NCBI GenBank assembly: GCA_023667845.1
Contig: JAMPIU010000053.1
Location: 124,001-188,000, forward strand
Source: Dehalobacter sp.
GTDB taxonomy: Bacteria > Bacillota > Desulfitobacteriia > Desulfitobacteriales > Syntrophobotulaceae
Direction of reading: 5' to 3'
DNA: 64,000 nt
This document shows positions 1 to 7,730 of this stretch, piece after piece. The translations under genes and the position numbers were made by a program. Each line of letters starts with the position of its first letter. Positions within the stretch are counted from its first letter, which is position 1. The notes beneath the pieces are model-generated. The model saw only the letters and a program-made list of their open reading frames with translations. It was not told the DNA's origin and searched no databases.

Positions 1-175
1 TGTGAGTTTTTCCATTGGTGCTGCATTAGGGGATGCTTATAATGGCAGCTTAGACCACATTTATAGGAATGCCGATAATGAAATGTATAAAAATAAACAA
101 GAAAAGCGAGAGCAATACAAGCTTTGGTTCAACTCGTTATATGCTGAGTATGGGGATAAACTATTTAATAACTAA
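1..175 (+). CDS. GGDEF-domain protein, C-terminal end (partial)
   Basis: The open frame enters from the left edge (frame starting at base 2) and ends at TAA 173-175. The visible 57 residues begin VSFSIGAA and continue to RNADNEMYKNKQ. This matches the end of a GGDEF domain, where a strand of the type (L/V)SIG(V/A)A is followed by a helix with ADxAMYxAK. Such domains make c-di-GMP from two GTP. The catalytic GGDEF motif itself lies outside the window, so activity cannot be judged. The frame stops shortly before the duplicated tRNA-fragment region, so this gene is probably host chromosome next to an integrated element. Confidence 0.7.
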   Translation, partial: VSFSIGAALGDAYNGSLDHIYRNADNEMYKNKQEKREQYKLWFNSLYAEYGDKLFNN

Positions 176-214
176 TTTACTTTGCCGCCAGGCCATGGAT
201 GACAGCAGGAGCGG

Positions 215-461
215 CCGCCCGTTCAAATCCCACCTTCTTCTTTATTAAAATAAGCTTCATCTTGCGATGAAGCTTTATCTTCAGTGGCGGAGAAGGTGGG
301 ATTCGCTCCGCTCGCCTTCGGCTCGCTTTCACGCCGGGGTGGGAAAACCCTCCCATGGGTCGGCTTTTCTTCATCCGCCCGTTCGAATCCCACCTTCTTA
401 TTAATATAAGCTTCATCTTACGATGAAGCTTTATCTTCAGTGGCGGAGAAGGTGGGATTCG
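215..461. repeat. Two direct copies of an ~87-bp segment with tRNA-Ser 3'-end-like ends
   Basis: Bases 215-305 and 374-461 are nearly identical. Each begins with CCGCCCGTTC and AATCCCACCTTCTT, has a short perfect hairpin in the middle (arms AAGCTTCATC and GATGAAGCTT), and ends with GGCGGAGAAGGTGGGATTCG. Each copy therefore carries a T-arm-like tRNA 3' sequence on the plus strand at its left end and another on the minus strand at its right end. The second copy runs into the tRNA-Ser fragment at 441-501; the first diverges after GGATTCG. Repeated integration or recombination at the tRNA gene would explain the duplication, but this is inference. Confidence 0.75.
408..431 (-). terminator. Hairpin downstream of the tRNA-Ser 3' end
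   Basis: A perfect 10-bp stem (AAGCTTCATC / GATGAAGCTT) with a 4-base loop lies just past the CCA end of the minus-strand tRNA fragment. The T-tract is weak, so this is a possible terminator of the tRNA transcript. A copy differing only in the loop (TTGC instead of TTAC) sits at about 252-275. Confidence 0.4.
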
Positions 462-501
462 AACCCACGTGCCCTCGCGGACAACCGCATTTCGAGTGCA
501 A
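441..501 (-). other. 3' half of a tRNA-Ser(CGA) gene, probable att site
   Basis: Read on the minus strand, the sequence gives an anticodon loop CTCGAAA (anticodon CGA), a long variable arm, a T-arm GTGGG-TTCGAAT-CCCAC, the acceptor 3' strand CTTCTCC, discriminator G and encoded CCA. No D-arm or 5' acceptor strand follows on the other side. The break falls in the anticodon stem, the usual crossover place for tyrosine recombinases that use tRNA genes. The geometry places old chromosome at coordinates below 441 and inserted DNA above about 501. The intact tRNA-Ser would then lie at the far end of the element; I did not find it in the window. Confidence 0.7.
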
Positions 502-762
502 CTATAAAAGTCGAAAATAGTGGAAGTTAGCAGTAAATACCTGTAGATAAAAATCGCCAAAAACCTTATGGAATCAGGGTCACCGAGAATTTTTCCCGTG
601 TTTACAAGGAAAGCTGAGCATGGCAAAAAACCAACGAAAAATTGAATCAAAACCTGTTTTTGGATAGAACTCGGATAGAACTAGAAAAATTTATCATTGT
701 TAACACAAAGATTTGCTTTCACTCGCTTGCCGTTGACAAATTTGAGAAAGTGAGTGAAGCAA

Positions 763-1341
763 ATGAATTTTAACGAATATTGTTCTTCAGTAATTGATCG
801 TTATCCCGAATATGTCACGCAAAAAGAAATGTGCGCTATCTTGGGTATTTGCACATCCACTGCTTACTCCATTCAGAAAAAAGGCATGATTCCATTTGAA
901 TATATAAACACATCAGAAGGAAGAAGACAACGGATAAAGATTACCGACATCCTGCGATACCAATACAAAACGCTGTGCTTCGCTGAATCAGAAAATGTGT
1001 TTATTGAAGGTTTGCGCCGTTATTACCAAAAGCAATTGCGTAAATTCTCTAAACTGCTTTTGGTTTCAGATGTAATGCGTTTTACCGGATATTCAAAAAC
1101 AGCAGTAAACAATTGGATACTGCGCAATGAATTGAAGCCTCTAAGCTTCAAAAACAAGCGAATACAATCATTTCGTAGAGGTAAGGGGTCCGTTATAACA
1201 AAAGATACTTTCCTTGATTTTTTAACCGGCCCGTATTATAGGAACATAACAAGGAAATCAGACGTGCATAAAGAGCAAGCCAGACAATATGAGCAACTCT
1301 TTGACACTTTCAGGTCAAAGCGAGGTGCTGTGAGTGTCTGA
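763..1341 (+). CDS. Helix-turn-helix protein (accessory, unknown role)
   Basis: A 192-residue protein. Residues about 15-60 (YVTQKEMCAILGICTSTAYS and following) read as a winged-helix or MerR-like DNA-binding domain. A second HTH-like stretch occurs near residues 100-125 (SDVMRFTGYSKTAVNNWI). It is translationally coupled to the next gene, which has the same opening pattern (IDRYPEYVT / IDRYPEFIT), so the two are paralogues. The first in-frame start is GTG 754; ATG 763 seems as likely. The position beside the att-like tRNA fragment fits an excisionase or element regulator, but no family was recognised with certainty. Confidence 0.6.
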   Translation: MNFNEYCSSVIDRYPEYVTQKEMCAILGICTSTAYSIQKKGMIPFEYINTSEGRRQRIKITDILRYQYKTLCFAESENVFIEGLRRYYQKQLRKFSKLLLVSDVMRFTGYSKTAVNNWILRNELKPLSFKNKRIQSFRRGKGSVITKDTFLDFLTGPYYRNITRKSDVHKEQARQYEQLFDTFRSKRGAVSV

Positions 1342-1882
1342 CTATAGCTTTCTAATAGATAGGTATCCCGAATTTATAACGAAAGATCAATTCTATAAGA
1401 TATGCCATATTAGCAAAAATACAGCGCGTCATTATCTAGAAAATGGCTTTATCCCTTGCATTGATTCTGGCAAAAAGACACGCAGATATAAAATTGCGTT
1501 GAAAGATATTATTTTATTTTTAGAAGATAGAGACAAAAATCCTGAAAAATACTATCTGCCGAATCATTATAACAATCCTTTTTTACCAAGCGAAATTAGG
1601 CAGTATAAGGCCAAACCACGGCCTGATACTTATAAATATGCTTATAAGCTAAAAGGCTTAAAAGAGGTCAAAGATTATCAGAAATATCTTGAACAGCAAT
1701 TTGCAGATTATCCAGATATGATGACCAGTTTACAAATACAGCAAGTTACGGGACATTTAATAAGTACAATAGTTTCATGGTGTAAATCTGGAAAGGTAAA
1801 ATGTATCAGGCACCATAACGCTAACCTTCTACAAAAAAAAAGCGTTATCAGCTATCTGTTCAATCAAGAACAACAACAATAA
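1334..1882 (+). CDS. Helix-turn-helix protein, paralogue of the upstream gene
   Basis: A 182-residue protein starting at GTG 1334, overlapping the previous gene by 8 bases, which implies coupled translation. The N-terminus (IDRYPEFITKDQFYKICHIS) repeats the opening of the upstream protein and is followed by NTARHYLENGFIPC, an HTH recognition-helix-like segment. A second similar segment occurs near residues 130-155 (MMTSLQIQQVTGHLISTIV). It could bind DNA as a heterodimer with its neighbour. A rho-independent terminator follows directly. Function beyond DNA binding is not visible. Confidence 0.6.
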   Translation: MSDYSFLIDRYPEFITKDQFYKICHISKNTARHYLENGFIPCIDSGKKTRRYKIALKDIILFLEDRDKNPEKYYLPNHYNNPFLPSEIRQYKAKPRPDTYKYAYKLKGLKEVKDYQKYLEQQFADYPDMMTSLQIQQVTGHLISTIVSWCKSGKVKCIRHHNANLLQKKSVISYLFNQEQQQ

Positions 1883-1889
1883 TGACTCA

Positions 1890-1940
1890 AAAAGGCCGTT
1901 TGCTTTTTCCCATATTAAACAGACGGCCTTTTGGTGTCTC
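1890..1940 (+). terminator. Rho-independent terminator
   Basis: AAAAGGCCGT (1890-1899) pairs with ACGGCCTTTT (1923-1932), followed by a T-rich stretch. It ends the two-gene HTH operon. Its sequence resembles the hairpin at 4128-4169. Confidence 0.75.
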
Positions 1941-2074
1941 TTTTTTTATATATCATTTCACTGGATTAATGGAAATAAATTCATATAAGTAATATAATCA
2001 TATTAAAATGATTGTTTTAAATCTTAATTGGGTAGTAAATCTCATTATAAAGAACATATGGAGTAATATTAATT

Positions 2075-2905
2075 ATGTTTAACATAACAACACATGAAAA
2101 GGCAAAGGAGTTTTTAAGTTCGTTTTTAAAAATAGCATCCGAAAAAATTGATGATTATATCTTTAATAACACAAAAGATTATGATGTAGATAATTTTTTA
2201 GAGACCTATAATATAGATTTGCAAAAAATACATATTGAAAATATGCAATTGATCGTACAGCATGTAACTACTAACGATGATAAATGTGGCTCTTTAGAAA
2301 AATTCGGTCTATTAAATCTGCAACAATCTCTTACTATGGAAACAACGCTTAAAAAATACCTAGATCGTTTTAATATTCATTTTGATATATCAAATAAATG
2401 GATGTTTTGTAATGGAACGAAAATTGATATACCTTATAAATCAGATGATATAAACCTTCCTAGTGATTCGCAAAAACATCGAATTTGTAGAGTAGCGCAT
2501 AAAATATACTATGATTATCAAATAAGTGGATTTTTTAGTATGGAAAATGAAACTGATTATGGTGGTAGAGTTCACGAGAGACCTGAATTTTTGCATAATC
2601 TAAAAGAGCTTTTTAAATCAAGCTTAATCGAGGATACATGGAAAAAATCAGTGAAACCTTATTTGATTACATTTAAAGCTAGTTTAGATAGTTTTGCGTG
2701 GTTTAGCTTTTATGGTGAAAAATATGAGTATGAAGATGACTATTTGAGGAAAGAGGCACTCGTAAAGTGGCTAATAAATAAGGCTCTTTACGGAATATGG
2801 GACATGTACCATTATGATTCCAATCCAGAAATTTTTGCTTATATGAAACCAGAAGTTATTATTCCACCAAGTGATTTTTTAAATATTAAACCAATAAATA
2901 TCTGA
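2075..2905 (+). CDS. Unknown protein, coupled to an HNH-like gene
   Basis: A 276-residue soluble protein, AT-rich compared with the ICE genes downstream. I recognise no domain. It is acidic and aromatic-rich, with no membrane segment and no signal peptide. Its TGA stop overlaps the ATG of the next gene (2905), so the two are translated together and likely act together. The gene lies between two hairpins of similar sequence (1890-1932 and 4128-4169), as an accessory cassette would. A defence or toxin-type role is possible by context only. Confidence 0.6.
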   Translation: MFNITTHEKAKEFLSSFLKIASEKIDDYIFNNTKDYDVDNFLETYNIDLQKIHIENMQLIVQHVTTNDDKCGSLEKFGLLNLQQSLTMETTLKKYLDRFNIHFDISNKWMFCNGTKIDIPYKSDDINLPSDSQKHRICRVAHKIYYDYQISGFFSMENETDYGGRVHERPEFLHNLKELFKSSLIEDTWKKSVKPYLITFKASLDSFAWFSFYGEKYEYEDDYLRKEALVKWLINKALYGIWDMYHYDSNPEIFAYMKPEVIIPPSDFLNIKPINI

Positions 2906-3753
2906 TGAGGTTAAGCATGAAGGATAATATTGGTATGTGCGCATTATGTAAAGAAGAAAATGTTGAATTAAGAGAAAGCCATATCATACCTAAATTAGCA
3001 TATAAGCGTATTAAGGCGTTTCAAAATTCTCGGTTCCGTAATTTTTATGATATAAATTCGATATATCAAGATGGTGAAAAAAAACCGCTCCTATGCTCAA
3101 ATTGCGAGTTATTTTTTAGTAAATATGAAACTCATTTTGCAAACAATTATTTGGATAAATTTCTTGAGGGGAATCGCAAGTTACCGAAATTATATGATAA
3201 AATTGATATTTATATTTTCAGTGTAGCATGGAGAATTTTATATGACGACCTCTTTATCCTAAACTCTTTTGATGGAGAATATGCAAGAAAAGTATTTGAA
3301 GAATTTGAAAAGAAATTACTATGCTATTTAGAAGAATTAAGAATAGGGAACTCTCCAACATCCCCTCAATGTATAAAAAATTATATATTTACTATTAGAG
3401 ATTTAGGATTTATTAATGAAGTCGCTGAATTTCTTGAGCCATCATTATTTGGCTATTCGTTTCATAGTGGCGATCAAAGTAAATATATTGTGTTCTCACA
3501 TTATGCTGGTATTATTATTGCTACAGTTTATCGACCGGCAAATGTTATTATATTGGGTAGAAAGCTAAGTGAATATATCTTGGATCGGTACACTTCGCAA
3601 ACCGTCAAAAAGCTATTAAATGAAGAAATCATCTATCAAGTAAATAAGATGATTGAACAGCAACCGATTAATGAGAAGGTGTTAGAGGCTGGACTAAGAG
3701 AAAAAATCAAAAATAGATATAAATTAGATAAAAGAATGAATCGTGGTAAGTAA
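2905..3753 (+). CDS. HNH-like zinc-motif protein
   Basis: A 282-residue protein. The N-terminus has CALCKEE (residues 12-15 region), then ESHIIPKLAYKRIK, then LLCSNCE. This CxxC-H-CxxC layout is typical of HNH-type nuclease or zinc-binding folds, where the His after the first CxxC is catalytic. The remaining ~200 residues are mostly helical and not recognised. The start ATG overlaps the stop of the previous gene; a second ATG at 2917 is also possible. It could be the nuclease of a two-gene accessory system. Nuclease activity is inferred from the motif only. Confidence 0.6.
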   Translation: MRLSMKDNIGMCALCKEENVELRESHIIPKLAYKRIKAFQNSRFRNFYDINSIYQDGEKKPLLCSNCELFFSKYETHFANNYLDKFLEGNRKLPKLYDKIDIYIFSVAWRILYDDLFILNSFDGEYARKVFEEFEKKLLCYLEELRIGNSPTSPQCIKNYIFTIRDLGFINEVAEFLEPSLFGYSFHSGDQSKYIVFSHYAGIIIATVYRPANVIILGRKLSEYILDRYTSQTVKKLLNEEIIYQVNKMIEQQPINEKVLEAGLREKIKNRYKLDKRMNRGK

Positions 3754-3903
3754 GAATATTATATGCTTAGGCTTGCAGGGCAAACAGGAACAAAAGCATT
3801 TGCAATTAGCCTTGGTCTCATAGTCTTTATTGTTTTAGGGTTTATTCGTGAGAATGTAGGTCAAGCAAGAACTGAAAGCACTAAAAGAATGGGGGTAAAA
3901 ACT

Positions 3904-4008
3904 ATGAGAACTAAAATGAAGCAAAAAGCGATATTAGCTGGTTGGTCATTTTGTAATTCTATTTGGACTATGGGTGCTAATCTAATTGCTAGTGCCCTGT
4001 TAGCCTAA
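3904..4008 (+). CDS. Possible 34-residue membrane-active peptide
   Basis: ATG 3904 follows a GGGGGT ribosome site. The peptide has a short basic N-terminus (MRTKMKQK) and then a hydrophobic segment with Gly, Trp and a single Cys (AILAGWSFCNSIWTMGANLI). The same frame opens further upstream (ATG 3763), which would add another hydrophobic segment and give 81 residues. It could be a small toxin, a bacteriocin-like peptide or a non-functional frame. The low complexity of the evidence keeps confidence low. Confidence 0.3.
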   Translation: MRTKMKQKAILAGWSFCNSIWTMGANLIASALLA

Positions 4009-4076
4009 GCATATATTATCGTACTTACCTCACCACTCAATTAACGAATATTTTAAATCAATAGTTGAATGAATAA

Positions 4077-4110
4077 GAGGACATAGGCTTTTGGCCTGTG
4101 TTCTCTTTTC
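4077..4110 (+). terminator. Rho-independent terminator
   Basis: GAGGACATAGGC pairs imperfectly with GGCCTGTGTTCTC across a TTTT loop, followed by TTTTC. It closes the accessory cassette before parA. Confidence 0.65.
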
Positions 4111-4127
4111 ATATATAAGCAAGGAAG

Positions 4128-4169
4128 AAGCCGTTTGCTTTATCGATCAGATAGAGCAGACGGCTTTTT
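4128..4169 (+). terminator. Hairpin with T-run just before parA
   Basis: AAGCCGT (4128-4134) pairs with ACGGCTT (4160-4166); inner pairs TGCT/AGCA and TATC/GATA extend the stem, and a T-run follows. It lies 20 bases upstream of the parA start, so it may be a terminator for upstream transcription or an attenuator of the par operon. Its arms resemble those of the hairpin at 1890-1932. Confidence 0.6.
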
Positions 4170-4188
4170 GCATGAAAGGAGGATTTTA

Positions 4189-5013
4189 ATGTCAAAAGTA
4201 ATTGCCTTGGCCAATCAAAAAGGCGGTACCGGAAAAACGACGACAGCAGTCAATCTGGGCATCGGACTTGCTAGGCAAGGAAAAAAGGTATTACTTATAG
4301 ACTCGGACGCGCAGGGTAATCTGACGGATTCTTTAGGCTATCAAGAACCGGACAATCTTCCTTTTTCATTGGCCAGCGTCCTGACCAAAATCATGACGGA
4401 GGAACCGCATGAACCTGATGAGAGTATCCTTCACCATGCGGAAGGCGTAGACCTGATGCCGGGAAACATTGAACTGTCTGCTATTGAGGTGTCGCTGGTC
4501 AACACCATGAGCCGGGAAACGATACTCCGCACATATATCAACACGGTCAAAGACAGGTATGATTATGTGCTAATAGATTGCATGCCCTCTCTTGGCATGA
4601 TGACCATCAACGCCCTTGCAGCCGCAGACAGCGTAATCATTCCCGTCCAGGCCCACTATTTGCCCGTTAAAGGAATGACACAGCTTTTACAGACCATTGC
4701 CAGGGTGAGAAGGCAAATCAATCCCAGACTTACCATTGACGGTGTGTTGCTAACAATGGTGGATAACCGCACCAATTTCGCAAAGGATATTTCCTTTGTC
4801 CTGCGGCGGGACTACGGCGACAAGCTGCGAGTTTTTCAAACGGAAATTCCCCTGTCCATCCGGGCGGCTGAAACAAGCGCGCAGGGAAAAAGCATCTATG
4901 CGTTCGATCCGCACGGAATAGCTGCCAGAGCCTATCAATCCTTTACAAAGGAGGTGCAGGACATTGGCGAAAAACGACGTGCGAAACAGCATCAAGCTGA
5001 CCTCAGTAGATGA
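4189..5013 (+). CDS. parA: ParA-type ATPase of the ICE
   Basis: A 274-residue Soj/ParA ATPase that, with ParB, partitions or stabilises the element DNA. The start MSKVIALANQKGGTGKTTTA carries the deviant Walker A motif of the family (KGGTGKTT); DSDAQGN is Walker A' and the VLIDCMPSLG segment is Walker B. Start ATG 4189 has AAGGAGG upstream and is preferred over an earlier in-frame start at 4135, which lies inside the upstream hairpin. The gene overlaps parB by 50 bases. ParA/ParB at the front of the module is usual in clostridial ICEs. Confidence 0.92.
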   Translation: MSKVIALANQKGGTGKTTTAVNLGIGLARQGKKVLLIDSDAQGNLTDSLGYQEPDNLPFSLASVLTKIMTEEPHEPDESILHHAEGVDLMPGNIELSAIEVSLVNTMSRETILRTYINTVKDRYDYVLIDCMPSLGMMTINALAAADSVIIPVQAHYLPVKGMTQLLQTIARVRRQINPRLTIDGVLLTMVDNRTNFAKDISFVLRRDYGDKLRVFQTEIPLSIRAAETSAQGKSIYAFDPHGIAARAYQSFTKEVQDIGEKRRAKQHQADLSR

Positions 5014-5911
5014 ATTATTTACCACGGAGGAAAACCGCGCAGATAGTCAGCGAGAAAAGGTTCTGGATATTCCCCTGTCGGAAATCAGTGATTTTTCAAA
5101 TCATCCTTTTAAAGTAAAAGCGGATGAAGCTATTCTGGAAATGGCAGACAGTGTAACACAGTACGGCGTTTTAGTCCCCGGCCTTGTACGCCCCAAAGTA
5201 GACGGCGGCTATGAAATGGTGGCCGGACACCGCCGCAAAAAAGCAAGCGAGCTTGCGGGCAAGGAAACAATGCCCTGTATTGTCCGTGAATTGGACGACG
5301 ATGCTGCTACAATTATCATGGTTGACAGCAACCTACAACGGGAAAGCATTTTGCCGAGCGAAAAAGCCTTTGCCTATAAAATGAAGTTGGAAGCCATGAA
5401 ACGTCAAGCAGGCCGACCAAGCAAAGAAAATTCAGTTCAAGTTGAACTGGATTATAAAGGACAACAATCACGGGATTTATTAGCAAAACAAACTGGAGAA
5501 AGCGGCCCTCAAATTCACCGTTACATTCGCCTTACCTTCCTGCTCCCCTCTATTCTTGAAATGGTGGACGAAAAAGAGATTGCTTTTAATCCAGCGGTGG
5601 AAATCTCCTACCTGTCCGAAAATGAACAGCAGGACCTTTACAATACCATACAGTCGGAGGACTGCACCCCTTCCCTATCACAAGCACAACGGATAAAGAA
5701 GTTCAGCCAGGAAGGCAGGCTGAACGCAGATGTCATTTATTCCATTCTCACGGAAGAAAAGCCCAATCAAAAAGAAAGATTTCATATTCAGCGTGACCGT
5801 ATCGACCGCTATTTTCCTAAAAACTTTACCGAAAAACAAAAGGAGGAGTTAGTTGTCCAGCTTCTGGAAAGCTGGTACAAGAAGCGCCAGAGGGAGCAGC
5901 AGGAGCGATGA
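4964..5911 (+). CDS. parB: ParB-type DNA-binding protein of the ICE
   Basis: A 315-residue ParB/Noc-family protein. The ParB N-terminal nuclease-like domain is clear: a strand IPLSEI, then VLVPGLVRP, the box II segment AGHRRKKASELAG and PCIVRELDD. The HTH region follows (ESGPQIHRYIRLTFLLP). A basic ParB-like tail (WYKKRQREQQER) ends the protein. The start is TTG 4964, chosen because AAGGAGGT lies 7 bases upstream. The gene starts inside parA, which couples the pair. A terminator at 5947-5978 follows. Confidence 0.9.
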   Translation: MAKNDVRNSIKLTSVDELFTTEENRADSQREKVLDIPLSEISDFSNHPFKVKADEAILEMADSVTQYGVLVPGLVRPKVDGGYEMVAGHRRKKASELAGKETMPCIVRELDDDAATIIMVDSNLQRESILPSEKAFAYKMKLEAMKRQAGRPSKENSVQVELDYKGQQSRDLLAKQTGESGPQIHRYIRLTFLLPSILEMVDEKEIAFNPAVEISYLSENEQQDLYNTIQSEDCTPSLSQAQRIKKFSQEGRLNADVIYSILTEEKPNQKERFHIQRDRIDRYFPKNFTEKQKEELVVQLLESWYKKRQREQQER

Positions 5912-5946
5912 AACAGGTTACTACAGCTGCATAAAAATAATCATTT

Positions 5947-5978
5947 TGCTCTCAAACCAGCAGGAGCATTTTTTATTG
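5947..5978 (+). terminator. Rho-independent terminator after parB
   Basis: TGCTC (5947-5951) pairs with GAGCA (5964-5968), followed by six T. Confidence 0.6.
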
Positions 5979-6003
5979 TCCTTTTTTAAAAGGAGGTGCC
6001 TCC

Positions 6004-6183
6004 ATGTACTTTACAGAAGGACAGTTGCGCAAATACGAACGCATCATGCAGGAAAAACCGGAATTTGACCGCAAAAGTATTATTACTAAAACGGTAGAAG
6101 AACGGGATTGCAAGCACTGTCTTTACTTTGTCAAGCATCACAGTAAATGCAGCAAGAAAAAGTGCGTTTTGTTTGAAGAGTAA
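6004..6183 (+). CDS. Small Cys-containing ICE protein
   Basis: A 59-residue protein starting MYFTEGQLRKYERIMQ, with AGGAGGTGCC just upstream of ATG 6004. It contains four Cys, as CKHC and later C-x5-C (KCSKKKC), a possible zinc site, in an otherwise charged protein. It sits in the usual small-gene block between parB and the large helicase. Function is unknown; the clear ribosome site and coding-like composition support a real gene. Confidence 0.7.
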   Translation: MYFTEGQLRKYERIMQEKPEFDRKSIITKTVEERDCKHCLYFVKHHSKCSKKKCVLFEE

Positions 6184-6358
6184 CAACCTTATAGAAATTG
6201 TATGCCAAGGGGGTGGTATGTCCATTTGTTTGCAGTCATCGAATTGGGGGCTTGCCGTTTCCCCCTCCCCACACCCCTCCCCTCAAAATTTACCAGCCGA
6301 AAAAGAAATACTCTTCGTCTGGTAAACCACTAAATTGATCCCAGAAAGGAACCTTTTT

Positions 6359-6508
6359 ATGAAACAGACAGCAGAAAAGAAGCCGAAAGTCTTTCGTACC
6401 CTTATTCGCCAGGTTCATACGGACAATAAGGAGATACAGAAGGATAACAAAGTTCAGGCTACTGAGAAGGAGCGAAAAAACCAACCGCCCTTCTTTTTCG
6501 GCCTGTAA
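6359..6508 (+). CDS. Small basic ICE protein
   Basis: A 49-residue protein, very basic and hydrophilic (MKQTAEKKPKVFRTLIRQVH), ending PPFFFGL. AGAAAGGA precedes ATG 6359 by 8 bases. A strong terminator follows directly, suggesting it ends a small operon with the Cys-containing gene. No domain is recognised. Confidence 0.6.
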   Translation: MKQTAEKKPKVFRTLIRQVHTDNKEIQKDNKVQATEKERKNQPPFFFGL

Positions 6509-6512
6509 TGGT

Positions 6513-6543
6513 GCTCTCTATTTAAACGCAGAGAGCTTTTTTT
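6513..6543 (+). terminator. Rho-independent terminator
   Basis: GCTCTCT (6513-6519) pairs with AGAGAGC (6530-6536), followed by seven T. Confidence 0.8.
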
Positions 6544-6604
6544 ATGAACGGGACGGCGATTCATCCCTATTCCGCCATCCATTTGATTGGAGAGTGATAG
6601 CAAA

Positions 6605-7213
6605 ATGGATGATTCTAAACGCATGGTTGATACCTATGAGGTAAAACACGCCATCCATGTCGGCGATAAAGAAATCCTCTTTCTGGTAGATGAGAAAATA
6701 ACCTCCTGCCCGTATATTGTGTGCAACTGTTCCTGGGATAACCCTTTAGGCGTTGACCAATATAGTGATGCCATGGGAAGCGCGAACTATCTGGAAATGA
6801 TGACGGAGTTTACCGAACGCGTAAGAAAACAGCTTGAAGCGGTTAATGCGGAACGGAACAAGATTACTGTTCCTTTACAGCCTTTTACTTTGAAGCATTG
6901 CATCCCAAGCGATTACAAAGAGAACATTGAAAACAAGGTGGTAATCATCCGCGCGGAATGCCTGCACCCCGAATACCGTACCGCCGATAAGCAGCTTGTG
7001 CTGGTCACTGGCGGTTTTGGCGCTTATGGCAATTCCAGAGGCCGCGCGGTCTACACCGTTAACCTTTACTCCGGCAAGGAATCGCGCTGGAACCGGGAGG
7101 ATATTTTAGGTTTGCTTAAACCGGAATATATGCCCGATTGGGCAAAGAAACGCCTGAAACAGATACAGGCCGAGCGGCAGGCAAGGCATAAAAATCAGGA
7201 ACAAGAGCGTTAG
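6605..7213 (+). CDS. Conserved-type ICE protein, unknown function
   Basis: A 202-residue soluble protein, with no signal peptide or membrane segment. It has a mixed alpha/beta N-terminal part, a middle segment VVIIRAECLHPEYRTADKQL and a Gly-rich LVTGGFGAYGNSRGRAV loop, and ends in a charged helix. ATG 6605 is preferred because GGAG precedes it and an earlier TTG (6587) overlaps that site. It is followed after 12 bases by another small gene and then the helicase gene. The block resembles accessory genes of Tn1549-like or CTn ICEs; I do not assign a function. Confidence 0.65.
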   Translation: MDDSKRMVDTYEVKHAIHVGDKEILFLVDEKITSCPYIVCNCSWDNPLGVDQYSDAMGSANYLEMMTEFTERVRKQLEAVNAERNKITVPLQPFTLKHCIPSDYKENIENKVVIIRAECLHPEYRTADKQLVLVTGGFGAYGNSRGRAVYTVNLYSGKESRWNREDILGLLKPEYMPDWAKKRLKQIQAERQARHKNQEQER

Positions 7214-7225
7214 GGGGGTTGAGTT

Positions 7226-7525
7226 ATGGAAAAAGAGATTAATGCCGGATATACCATTACCGACCGGCTGACCGTAGCAAATGCTGAATTTGTCATCGGG
7301 CAGAGCGACAGTGCCCCCGCCAAATTTGTAACCTGGAAGGTCAAAAAGGGTGAAAGGGATTATTATTGGGGCCATTACAGCAATGACCGCCTGACTGCCC
7401 TTGAAGATCTGTGCAATCGCGCGCTGGATGAAGTCCATCATTTGAAAAGCCTCCGGCAGGAGCAAAACGCTGGCGAGAACCCGGTGAGGCAGAATGGGAA
7501 GAAAAAGTCTGTACCGGAGCGTTAG
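7226..7525 (+). CDS. Small conserved-type ICE protein
   Basis: A 99-residue protein with a GGGGGGTT ribosome site. The core (NAEFVIGQSDSAPAKFVTWKV, then RDYYWGHYSNDRLTALEDLC) reads as a small beta-sheet domain followed by a helix; the tail is charged. Similar small proteins lie before the large methylase-helicase of clostridial ICEs. Its partner and role are unknown. About 200 bases to the next gene contain only short frames without good starts. Confidence 0.65.
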   Translation: MEKEINAGYTITDRLTVANAEFVIGQSDSAPAKFVTWKVKKGERDYYWGHYSNDRLTALEDLCNRALDEVHHLKSLRQEQNAGENPVRQNGKKKSVPER

Positions 7526-7730
7526 GAGGGTTATAGCAAGCGACTATAACTTCTATGCTTACTGCTTTAAAAAGGCAAAAGAACGGCTCATGATAAAGGT
7601 AAGGGTAAACAAATACAGCCCGCTCTCAAAAAGGAAAAACGAAGTCCGAAACGATAAAGGGCCTTGTTATTCGGAGCAAACAGGAAAGCTATCCACAACC
7701 AATACTCATTTAAGGAAGGAGGGATAAACG

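Noticed and set aside
177-650. A 157-codon minus-strand frame with a repeated peptide segment (IPPSPPLKIKLHRKMKLI).
   Set aside because: It is only the translation of the duplicated tRNA-like segment at 215-461 and runs through the tRNA fragment; no ribosome site.
5853-6068. A 71-codon frame overlapping the parB end.
   Set aside because: It overlaps parB, a terminator and the start of the Cys-containing gene in other frames.
7526-7730. Short frames between the small ICE gene and the giant gene.
   Set aside because: No good ribosome site at any start, and frames overlap each other; none could be supported.
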